Positions 35,330 to 42,436 of a stretch of DNA of 46,966 nucleotides are shown piece after piece. Below the pieces are notes generated by a model. The model had not been told where the DNA came from and made no database searches. It saw nothing but the letters and a program-made list of their open reading frames with translations. This DNA is from Acidobacteriota bacterium (GTDB lineage: Bacteria > Acidobacteriota > Blastocatellia > Pyrinomonadales > Pyrinomonadaceae). Position numbers and translations under genes: made by a program. Numbering within the stretch: position 1 is the stretch's first letter; each line of letters opens with the position of its first letter. The stretch lies in assembly GCA_023436495.1 (NCBI GenBank), contig JAEZIT010000109.1, forward strand, positions 1-46,966, given 5' to 3'.

Positions 35330-36106
35330 ATGTCGAAACTGGACAATAATCGCCTGGCTGAAAAGCTTCAAAAGCTTATCCAAACCGTGGATGTCGCGAA
35401 TGTGCTCACTGAACCGCTGACGCGTTCGCTCGAGCATTTGCTACAGGTATCCGCATCTGAACTCGATTCCGGCGACGCCTCCGTTCTGATTCGCGACGGC
35501 GGAGAGGGCGGCCTGAAGTTCCTGACGGCGATCGGAGAAGTATCGGAACAATTACTCGACCTAAGGATCCCGGCAGGAAAGGGCATCGCGGGATTTGTGA
35601 TGTCTTCGGGCCAGCCGATGGCGGTCGCTGACGCGGGTGAAGAAGCTAGTTTTTATGCGGAGGTAGATAAGGCGACGGGATATTCGACTCAGACCATCCT
35701 TGCGACTCCGCTGCGTTACAAGGACGAGATAATCGGTGTTTTGGAGTACATTAACCGCCGAGGAAACCCGCCGTTCGCGCCTTTCACGCCGGATGAAATG
35801 GATAAAGCGGCATTGTTCGCCGAGGCGATCGCGTCGCTTGTAAATGCCTACGAATCAGCCAAGATATTCAGAGAACTGGGCGCCAAACTCGTCGGCGCAA
35901 ATGACGATCCCGAGGCCGATGAGATCCGTGAGTGGCTAACGGAGCTGCGTGATTCTGTTGGGCACCGAGAGATGATGGAACTCGCGGTTCTTGTTCGCGA
36001 CATCTCGAGCCGCGGTGACGCCGAGAGAAGAGTGTGCCGGGAGATTCTCGAGGCCGTAAGTCGCTTTTCCGAAAGTCGCGATGAAACATCCTTTTTGAAT
36101 TACTGA
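35330..36106 (+). CDS. GAF-domain protein
   Basis: The 258-residue cytoplasmic protein has a GAF domain at about residues 20-170, with the features AGKGIAGFVMSSGQPMAVAD, YSTQTILATPLRYKDEIIGVLEYINR and FTPDEMDKAALFAEAIA. A charged helical C-terminus of about 80 residues follows. GAF domains bind small molecules or mediate dimerisation. No kinase, cyclase or DNA-binding domain is fused, so it is probably a sensor or partner subunit. The compact subtilase follows 53 bp downstream on the same strand. Its predicted promoter would make a leaderless transcript. Confidence 0.85.
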   Translation: MSKLDNNRLAEKLQKLIQTVDVANVLTEPLTRSLEHLLQVSASELDSGDASVLIRDGGEGGLKFLTAIGEVSEQLLDLRIPAGKGIAGFVMSSGQPMAVADAGEEASFYAEVDKATGYSTQTILATPLRYKDEIIGVLEYINRRGNPPFAPFTPDEMDKAALFAEAIASLVNAYESAKIFRELGAKLVGANDDPEADEIREWLTELRDSVGHREMMELAVLVRDISSRGDAERRVCREILEAVSRFSESRDETSFLNY

Positions 36107-36159
36107 ACTTCAGTAAAATTTCAATCCGATAAACCGACCCTTTTTAGCGCAGTTTTCGT

Positions 36160-36960
36160 ATGACCGCCGTTACAGGTTACGAATCATCACAGTTCTCATC
36201 GATGACGACGTATTTCCAGATAGACGACGCCTGGAGATCGGCGACAGGTAAAGGGGTGAGTGTGGCGATCATCGACAGCGGCATCGACACTGGGCATCCG
36301 GATCTATTCGGTAAGGTGCGTGACTCCGTCGAGGCCCGCGCTGAGAACAAGCGAATTGTTTTTGACCCTGGCGATTCGGGCGATTCGGCGGGTCACGGAA
36401 CGGCATGCGCTGGGATCATTGCGAAGATCGCACCCGATGCAGAGCTGTATAGTATCAAGGTCTTAGGCGCGGGTGGCCTTGGCGACGGACTGGCATTTCT
36501 GGCGGGCCTGGAATATGCGATCAAGAACCGCTACCGGGTCATAAACCTCAGTCTTGGGACGACGAAACCTCAGTTTTTCGCGCCGCTTCATGACCTACTC
36601 GATCGGGCGTACCAGGCCGGGTGTATTGTTGTCGCAGCTGCGAATAATCTTCCGCAGCCGAGTTTTCCGTCGGTGTTTTCGTCGTCTCTGATCTCCGTGT
36701 TCAAGAATGATGGGACGGATCCATTGAAGTTCGGATTTCATTACGGGCAGGTGATCGAACTGGCGGCCCCGGGGGTCAACGTAAGAACGGCATGGCTGAA
36801 CGGCGGCTACCGGAATCTCACCGGAAATAGTTTTGCGTGTCCGCACATTGCGGGGATCGTGGCGCTTTTGCTCGAGAAACATCCCGATCTCACTCCTTTC
36901 CAGGTAAAATCCGCGCTTTACGCGATCGCAAAGGAAAATCAGCCTGAGAGAACCGCCTAG
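36160..36960 (+). CDS. Compact subtilisin-family protease without signal peptide
   Basis: The 266-residue protein is little more than an S8 catalytic domain. The catalytic residues are Asp39 (IIDSGID), His79 (GHGTACAG) and Ser224 (GNSFACPHIAG), with Asn163 in AANN as the oxyanion residue. There is no signal peptide and no prodomain of normal size, so it may be intracellular and act without I9-type maturation. The GTS motif before the Ser is GNS, an unusual but tolerated change. It lies between the GAF gene and the M16 pair, all on one strand, which suggests a proteolysis-related unit. Confidence 0.88.
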   Translation: MTAVTGYESSQFSSMTTYFQIDDAWRSATGKGVSVAIIDSGIDTGHPDLFGKVRDSVEARAENKRIVFDPGDSGDSAGHGTACAGIIAKIAPDAELYSIKVLGAGGLGDGLAFLAGLEYAIKNRYRVINLSLGTTKPQFFAPLHDLLDRAYQAGCIVVAAANNLPQPSFPSVFSSSLISVFKNDGTDPLKFGFHYGQVIELAAPGVNVRTAWLNGGYRNLTGNSFACPHIAGIVALLLEKHPDLTPFQVKSALYAIAKENQPERTA

Positions 36961-37034
36961 TGCGGCCGGCTCCAAAAATCGTTTTCATTGCTTTTTTCCC
37001 ACCAAAGTGGTTTGATTTATTCAGTTATATAGTT

Positions 37035-38312
37035 ATGACGGAAGGATTCAAACTTGCTCCATTGCAGATAGAGGAATATCGGCTTCAAAACGGACTTCAC
37101 ATCGTGCTGAATCGCGATGATGCAGCTCCCGTCGTCGCCGTTGCGGTGTACTACAACGTAGGTTCCCGGAACGAACGCGAGGGCCGTACCGGCTTTGCCC
37201 ATCTGTTCGAACATATGATGTTCCAAGGGTCTGAAAATGTCCCGAAAGCGGGCCATTTCCAGTACATTATGAAGGCTGGCGGTACGATGAACGGCACCAC
37301 GTCCAGTGAACGTACGAACTATTTCGAAACGCTGCCGGCAAATCAACTTCCGCTTGCCTTATGGCTCGAATCCGATCGAATGCGGTCGCTGGCCGTGACC
37401 CAGGAAAATCTGGACAATCAGCGTGATGCGGTGAAAGAAGAGAAGCGGCTTCGATACGACAATCAGCCTTACGGGCAGATTTTCGACCTCATTGGCGAAA
37501 TGGTATACAGGAATTTTGCGAATTCGCATTCGACCATCGGATCGATGGAGGACCTGGACGCTGCAACGGTCGAGGACGTGCAGGACTTTTTCCGGGTCTA
37601 TTACGCTCCGAACAATGCCGTCGTTGTTATCTCCGGCTCGTTCGAACCCGACACGGCAAAACAACTGGTCGAATCGTATTTCGGCGATATTCCGGGCCAA
37701 CCCGCGCCGCCCGAGCTGGACGTTTCCGAACCGAGCGAGGTCGCCGCGACGTATCGGGAGTGGGAAGATAAGTTGGCGCCTTTTCCCGCATTCCTGATCG
37801 GCTGGAAAGTGCCGGCGCGGCGGACGCCCGAGTTCAACGCGTTGTATCTTGCGGGTAAGATCTTGTACGACGGAGACAGCTCGCGCCTGTATCAAAAATT
37901 GGTCAAAGGCGATGAATCGGTTATACAGCTCTTTGGGTTTACGGATGAACGTCGCGGACCGTCCGGAATGTATATCGGAGCAATCCCGAAACCGGAAAAA
38001 GACCTGAGCCGCATTCGCGACACAATAATGTACGAAATAGCGGACCTTGCCAAGTACGGCCCGGGCCCGGCCGAAATGCAGAAGATCTATAACCAATTAA
38101 TAAACGACGCAGTCCGGATGCGGCAGTCGTCAATGACGCGGGCCCAGCAGATCGCCGAGTTCGCCTTATATGACGGCGATCCGATGCTGGTAAACACTGA
38201 ACTTGAAGCGCTGCTGGAAGTGAATGCCGATCAAATAAGGGATGCCGTTCAGAACTATCTAAACACGGAGAATCGCTCGCTGTTAGACGTAAAGCCTTTA
38301 GCGAAAGCCTAA
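37035..38312 (+). CDS. M16 zinc metallopeptidase, active-subunit type
   Basis: The 425-residue protein has the inverted zinc motif HLFEH (His56, Glu59, His60). Glu136 in DAVKEEKR lies 76 residues further on, which completes the HxxEHx76E signature. It therefore should be the catalytic half of an M16 pair like those of mitochondrial processing peptidase or PqqL-like proteases. The ATG at 37035 fits the family start. A GTG at 36960 overlapping the subtilase stop (TAGTG) would add 25 residues without forming a convincing signal peptide, but cannot be excluded. The inactive partner follows after 2 bp. Confidence 0.9.
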   Translation: MTEGFKLAPLQIEEYRLQNGLHIVLNRDDAAPVVAVAVYYNVGSRNEREGRTGFAHLFEHMMFQGSENVPKAGHFQYIMKAGGTMNGTTSSERTNYFETLPANQLPLALWLESDRMRSLAVTQENLDNQRDAVKEEKRLRYDNQPYGQIFDLIGEMVYRNFANSHSTIGSMEDLDAATVEDVQDFFRVYYAPNNAVVVISGSFEPDTAKQLVESYFGDIPGQPAPPELDVSEPSEVAATYREWEDKLAPFPAFLIGWKVPARRTPEFNALYLAGKILYDGDSSRLYQKLVKGDESVIQLFGFTDERRGPSGMYIGAIPKPEKDLSRIRDTIMYEIADLAKYGPGPAEMQKIYNQLINDAVRMRQSSMTRAQQIAEFALYDGDPMLVNTELEALLEVNADQIRDAVQNYLNTENRSLLDVKPLAKA

Positions 38313-38314
38313 GA

Positions 38315-40036
38315 ATGGCCCCCTCATTTTATATGACACAGTCTATACGAAAAACCGCACCCGAGCCGCTCGCCCCGATCTCCTTCGCGATCCCGCCGTC
38401 ATCGGAAGCGACCTTAAAAAACGGCCTCCGCATAGTGGTATTTGAAGACCACCGGCTGCCGCTCGTTAGTTACAGGCTCATGATGCGCACCGGCGACAGG
38501 AATGACCCAAAAGGCTGGGACGGGCTCGCGTCGGCGGTTACGTCATTGCTGACAGAGGGAACTCGAAGCTATTCCAGTAAGCAACTTGCCGAGGAGATCG
38601 AAAAGATCGGCGCGACCGTATCGGCCAGTACATCGGAAGACTTCACGATAATCGCTGCGTCTGCACTATCGCTTTATAATTCGGAAGTCCTCAGACTGCT
38701 GGAAGAGATCGTACTAACGCCAACATTTCCGGAAAACGAACTGGATCTCTACAAGAGGAACGCGGTCGAGCATCTGAAATTTCAGCGGTCGCAGCCAGGA
38801 TTTCTCGCAGGCGAGCAAACGGCCCGACTCTTGTACGGAACACACCCGTATGCGCGGATCACTCCGACCGCCGAGGACATCGAGCGGCTTAGCCGAAGGC
38901 CGCTGGTGGACTTTCACGCCGAAACATTCGTTCCGAATATCTCGACATTGATCGTTGTAGGAGATGTCAACACCGCCGATATCGTGAGTGATATAGATTC
39001 ACACCTTGGTAAATGGCAGCGCCGCGACAAGCACGAGCCTGCTTTTGATGCCTTGCCGGAGCGGAGCATCCGCACGCTGACGATCGTCGACCGTCCCGGC
39101 TCGGCACAGTCTAATATCGTGATCGCGAATCCGGGCATCAAGCGGAACCACGCGGATTACTTTCCGATGCTGGTGATGAACCAAGTACTCGGCGCGGGAG
39201 CATCTTCGCGTATATTTATGAACCTCCGCGAAGAAAAGGGATATACGTATGGAGCGTATACTCGCTTCGACGCCAAGCAGCTCGCCGGTGATTTTGAAGC
39301 GACCGCCGAGGTCAGGTCGGCCGTGACCAGTGATTCGCTTAAAGAATTCTTTTATGAACTTGAGCGCATTCGCACAGAAAAGGTCTCAGAGGACGAACTC
39401 GCGGACGCGAAGAATTTTCTAACCGGAGTATTTCCGCTCCGTGCCGAAACTCAGGAAGGCCTCACAAACCTGCTTGTTACGCAGTATCTATATGATCTGC
39501 CCTCAGACTATCTTCAAACCTATCGAGATAAGGTTTCTGCGATCACAGCGGATCAGGTTCAGGAGGCTGCAAGAAAATATGTACTGCCTGATCTTGCAGC
39601 GATCGTGATCGTCGGCGATGCAGAGGAAATATTGGTCCAGGCGATCAACTACGCTGAACATATTGAAATATTCGACACGGAAGGTAATCCCAAGGAACTG
39701 CTTGATTATGCCGAGCCAAAAGGTGACGCCGTAAGCGTAGACGGGAAATGGGACCTTTCAATCGATATGCAAGGACAGAAACTAAGCGTTACCATGAGGC
39801 TAAATCAGGACGGAGAGACGGTTGGTGGTACGATCCAGACGATGCTTGGCGAGGGTAAGATTGAAAGCGGAAAAGTCCAAGGCAGTAAAATGACCGCCGC
39901 TGCTAAGACAGAGATCCAGGGCGAATCCGTGGAATTCGCCATCGTTGGTACAGTCGACGGGAACAGTATGGCCGGAACTATCACCGCCCCAATGATCCCG
40001 CAACCGCTTTCATTTACGGGAATTCGCCAAGCCTGA
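38315..40036 (+). CDS. M16 peptidase-like partner subunit with extra C-terminal domain
   Basis: The 573-residue protein has an M16 fold, but the position of HxxEH reads GLASAVTSLLTEGT, so it lacks zinc ligands and is presumably the non-catalytic, substrate-binding subunit. The second M16 domain motif REEKGYTYGAYTRF (about 305-320) is present. Residues 475-573 form an added beta-rich domain (KWDLSIDMQGQ, then GTVDGNSMAGTI and a final LSFTGIR) matching the end of the amidohydrolase at 651-2276. It starts 2 bp after the active M16 gene. No signal peptide is seen from ATG 38315; an alternative ATG lies at 38333. Confidence 0.88.
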   Translation: MAPSFYMTQSIRKTAPEPLAPISFAIPPSSEATLKNGLRIVVFEDHRLPLVSYRLMMRTGDRNDPKGWDGLASAVTSLLTEGTRSYSSKQLAEEIEKIGATVSASTSEDFTIIAASALSLYNSEVLRLLEEIVLTPTFPENELDLYKRNAVEHLKFQRSQPGFLAGEQTARLLYGTHPYARITPTAEDIERLSRRPLVDFHAETFVPNISTLIVVGDVNTADIVSDIDSHLGKWQRRDKHEPAFDALPERSIRTLTIVDRPGSAQSNIVIANPGIKRNHADYFPMLVMNQVLGAGASSRIFMNLREEKGYTYGAYTRFDAKQLAGDFEATAEVRSAVTSDSLKEFFYELERIRTEKVSEDELADAKNFLTGVFPLRAETQEGLTNLLVTQYLYDLPSDYLQTYRDKVSAITADQVQEAARKYVLPDLAAIVIVGDAEEILVQAINYAEHIEIFDTEGNPKELLDYAEPKGDAVSVDGKWDLSIDMQGQKLSVTMRLNQDGETVGGTIQTMLGEGKIESGKVQGSKMTAAAKTEIQGESVEFAIVGTVDGNSMAGTITAPMIPQPLSFTGIRQA

Positions 40037-40091
40037 TACTTTTTGTTCAGATAATTTGATGATCACTTTTTATTAGGAGAGGCGAATGGGA

Positions 40092-40160
40092 GTTTTGAGT
40101 TGTGAGTGAGGTGTGCTACTTCATGGAGAAAGCAGGACGGGTCGTTTCACAACTCAAAAC
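40092..40160. repeat. 14-bp perfect inverted repeat between convergent genes
   Basis: GTTTTGAGTTGTGA (40092-40105) is repeated inverted at 40147-40160 with a 41-bp spacer. The pair lies in the 145-bp gap between the M16 and Rad52 genes. It could be a distant-arm hairpin working as a bidirectional terminator, or the ends of a small degraded element. No T tract follows either arm. Confidence 0.6.
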
Positions 40161-40181
40161 GTCTTGTCGGCGACGGAATTC

Positions 40182-41315
40182 TTAACTCGCTCTGCGTGCC
40201 GGATTGCCGGCCGGAGCATCGGCGTTCTTCTGAAGCTCCTGCAGATGCTGGATCAAAGCCGACGCTGCCTTTTTCGAGAGTTCATCGGTTCGACTATGCA
40301 TTACGGATTCGCAGACCTCATCCGGATCGACCCCGATCTCGCGCGAGATCGCACGGATCATTCCAAGTTGTTTTGCCGTTACCAGGTCTGCCAGGCTCTT
40401 CGCTACCGGATTGGAAGGGAATTCCTCGGCCGATTCGCTTACGACGGACCCCTCTCGTTCGATCGCATCCGATTCTTTTTTGTATAAGTCCCGGGCGATG
40501 CCAAATTTAACTGCCGCCCGCTTCAAAGCATCGTGTTCGGCCTTCTTGATGCCCATTTCGCTCTGCGCCAGGCCTGTTCCGATCCCTTCGCGGGTAACAC
40601 CGTCGATCGTAATGGCGACCGTAACAGTCATAATGTCCCCGATCTGCCGAATGTCCTTGACGGTATGTGCCCAGTTCGGCGCCGTTTCGTCGAGAATGTC
40701 CGCAACCGTGTGCCATTCGACATAATCGACCATCTGCACGTTGCCGTTTCGGTCGCGCCACCCTTCACGCTGTTTGACCAGATTCGGGTCGACGTGTTTT
40801 CTAAGCTCCCGTAAAGTCGTCGAAAAATCGAGCACGTTGTTATGCGTTTCCACCATACCGTCGTTCTCAGCCTGCAGTTCGCTGATCGTTTCCTGTGAAT
40901 TATTTCGTTTCATAGTAATTTCTCCTTTTGTGTTCGCGAGCCGAGCTTTCTCCGGCCCCTGTTCGCCGCGAACATCTGTTCGCGACTCAGTTGCGTGTTC
41001 ATTCACCGGATCCTGTTTGCCCCTTTCGGCGGTTCTGGTAACCGGTTCGGTATTTTTTGCGGCGATGGCAAATTTCACCGCGAGGATATGTTCGCAGCGA
41101 AATCCGGATTGAGCGGATTCGAATTCGGCACATGTACACCGGACGGCTCCGTTATCATCACGTCTTACAATGTAAGACTTTTGCTGACCGCGAAGGCTTG
41201 GTGTAAGTACGCGAAAATGATCACCCTCTCGGTCGACCAAACCCATTCCTGCAATGGACTTTCCCCGCTTTTCTCTCCATTCTATCGTCCTTGCTTCCGA
41301 GGTATTTGCTTCCAT
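40182..41315 (-). CDS. SWIM zinc finger fused to Rad52-family annealing protein
   Basis: The 377-residue protein has three parts. A SWIM zinc finger (about 45-85) has Cys60, Cys62, Cys74 and His76 in the CxCxnCxH pattern. A low-complexity charged linker follows (about 88-135). A Rad52/Rad22-type single-strand annealing domain (about 165-295) has QREGWRDRNGNVQMVDYV, GIGTGLAQSEMGIKKAE and ALKRAAVKFGIARDLY. The last 60 residues form a helical tail (TAKQLGMIRAISREIGVDPDEV). It should anneal single-stranded DNA in recombinational repair. AAGGAG precedes the ATG at 41315, and a second ribosome-binding site lies inside the gene before Met135. It diverges from an XRE regulator. Confidence 0.82.
   Translation of the reverse strand: MEANTSEARTIEWREKRGKSIAGMGLVDREGDHFRVLTPSLRGQQKSYIVRRDDNGAVRCTCAEFESAQSGFRCEHILAVKFAIAAKNTEPVTRTAERGKQDPVNEHATESRTDVRGEQGPEKARLANTKGEITMKRNNSQETISELQAENDGMVETHNNVLDFSTTLRELRKHVDPNLVKQREGWRDRNGNVQMVDYVEWHTVADILDETAPNWAHTVKDIRQIGDIMTVTVAITIDGVTREGIGTGLAQSEMGIKKAEHDALKRAAVKFGIARDLYKKESDAIEREGSVVSESAEEFPSNPVAKSLADLVTAKQLGMIRAISREIGVDPDEVCESVMHSRTDELSKKAASALIQHLQELQKNADAPAGNPARRAS
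40911..40926 (-). promoter_or_regulatory. Internal ribosome-binding site and start in the SWIM-Rad52 gene
   Basis: On the minus strand AGGAGA (40926-40921) is followed after 7 nt by an in-frame ATG (40913-40911), which is codon 135. Initiation here would give a 243-residue Rad52-domain protein without the SWIM finger. Confidence 0.5.
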
Positions 41316-41382
41316 CGTATAACTCCTTTGAAAAACTTCAGATGACCGCAGGAGTTAATTCCGGGCGTGTCATCTATGAAAC

Positions 41383-41411
41383 AGTGTACCAGCAAAATTA
41401 ATTCGTTGCAA
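41383..41411 (-). promoter_or_regulatory. Candidate promoter of the SWIM-Rad52 gene
   Basis: On the minus strand TTGCAA (41411-41406) and TACACT (41388-41383) are 17 bp apart, and TGG precedes the -10 (extended -10). The leader to ATG 41315 would be about 60 nt. Confidence 0.45.
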
Positions 41412-41426
41412 GAGTGAAACGCGGTG

Positions 41427-41455
41427 TTGCAATTAAAATTCTTATGTGTTATGTT
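41427..41455 (+). promoter_or_regulatory. Candidate promoter of the XRE regulator gene
   Basis: TTGCAA (41427-41432) and TATGTT (41450-41455) are 17 bp apart with an extended -10 TGT. The -35 box is identical to the one of the divergent promoter, and the two boxes are 21 bp centre to centre. Confidence 0.45.
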
Positions 41456-41471
41456 TTACCCATGAAATGCA

Positions 41472-41488
41472 GTGTCCATCGGTGACAC
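41472..41488. promoter_or_regulatory. Small dyad in the XRE gene leader, possible operator
   Basis: GTGTC (41472-41476) and GACAC (41484-41488) form a 5-bp dyad with a 7-bp spacer, just after the predicted transcription start and 29 bp before the ATG. This position would suit autorepression, but short dyads occur by chance. Confidence 0.25.
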
Positions 41489-41516
41489 GTAGAATTCATG
41501 GAGGTGAAGATAAGAA

Positions 41517-41912
41517 ATGGCATATAGAAATGACAATTTAATTAACACGATCGAACTCGGCCGGGCGATCAAACGGCGCCGTGAAGAATTGGGATTCAGC
41601 CTGCGTGATGTTGCTGATGAAACAGGCGTTTCGGCTTCCACGCTGTCGCGGATCGAAAACGGAACCGGTAAACCTGACGCTGACAATATTGCTCGGCTCA
41701 CCGGTTGGCTTGACATGCCGGTCGACCGTGTTATGAACAGCCACGCCTCGAACGATGTCGAACCGGTTATATATTATCCGCACGAAGCTACGCCGGAGAT
41801 CGTGGAGGCGCATTTACGTGCCGACAAGAAATTGACACCAGAAACGGCGAAAGCTTTGTCGGAGCTTTTCCGCGTTGCATATCAGCAATTCAGCAAACCG
41901 GGCAAGAAATAG
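41517..41912 (+). CDS. XRE-family transcriptional regulator
   Basis: The 131-residue protein has an N-terminal helix-turn-helix (about 13-66: ELGRAIKRRREELGFSLRDVADETGVSA... then TLSRIENGTGKPD) of the Cro/CI type. A short C-terminal region of unknown fold may dimerise. A strong GGAGGTG (41500-41506) lies 10 nt before the ATG. It diverges from the SWIM-Rad52 gene and is followed by a membrane protein gene 45 bp downstream. It plausibly controls one or both neighbours, though no target is known. Confidence 0.87.
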   Translation: MAYRNDNLINTIELGRAIKRRREELGFSLRDVADETGVSASTLSRIENGTGKPDADNIARLTGWLDMPVDRVMNSHASNDVEPVIYYPHEATPEIVEAHLRADKKLTPETAKALSELFRVAYQQFSKPGKK

Positions 41913-41957
41913 TCCTTTTTTGAATTAGAAAATTAAGAGAGAACACTCTGATCGAAT

Positions 41958-42362
41958 ATGAAAGCGATTGAAAACGATATTTTGCCTGTCGAAACGGCCG
42001 CGAGTTCGGGTTTTGCGGTCGATACAACGTTTGTTCTGTTCTTTATGGCGATCGAATTTGGCAGGACATCCGGCACCGCGACGGTGGACGGGTTCCTCCT
42101 GCTGGCCACATTGCTGATGTTGCTGGTCGTTCCGTATTTTCTTCCGTCGGAATATGAAAAGCCGGCGTTCGGCTCATGGCTTATGGGCCGTGGCCTTATA
42201 GCGGGGTTTGGCGCATCGCTCGGCGTTCTTTTCGATCGTTCGCTCGGGATAGTGTTTCCGGAGCTTTTCCGCTTTCTGCCGATGACGCTGCTTATTGCCG
42301 CTGCGATGGCAAGCTGCATTATTCAATTCTATGGGGTATCAAAGTTTCGTTTAGCAAAGTAG
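41958..42362 (+). CDS. Small polytopic membrane protein
   Basis: The 134-residue protein has four likely membrane segments (about 18-36, 45-62, 78-95 and 105-124) with short loops and no recognisable family motif. The start is ATG at 41958, with only a weak purine stretch upstream. It probably shares a transcript with the XRE regulator gene and is followed by a terminator. I cannot assign a function. Confidence 0.65.
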   Translation: MKAIENDILPVETAASSGFAVDTTFVLFFMAIEFGRTSGTATVDGFLLLATLLMLLVVPYFLPSEYEKPAFGSWLMGRGLIAGFGASLGVLFDRSLGIVFPELFRFLPMTLLIAAAMASCIIQFYGVSKFRLAK

Positions 42363-42385
42363 GCAAAGGGAGTTAAACGAAGTAC

Positions 42386-42425
42386 GGTCCGCGTCTATCT
42401 CGGGAATAGGCGCGGACCTTTTTAT
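42386..42425 (+). terminator. Rho-independent terminator after the XRE-membrane protein unit
   Basis: A 13-bp stem (42386-42398 with 42406-42418, one G-T position) has a 7-nt loop and is followed by TTTTTATTTTTA. It ends plus-strand transcription just before the convergent aroF stop. Confidence 0.9.
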
Positions 42426-42436
42426 TTTTAGGGCCG

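Noticed and set aside
37359..38096. A 245-codon open frame antisense to the active M16 gene
   Set aside because: It overlaps the zinc-peptidase coding region and shows no motif. It was judged a shadow.
40182..40912. Treating the Rad52 part as a separate gene and the SWIM part as another ORF
   Set aside because: The frame is continuous without a stop and the upstream start has its own good ribosome-binding site. It was kept as one gene with a possible internal start.
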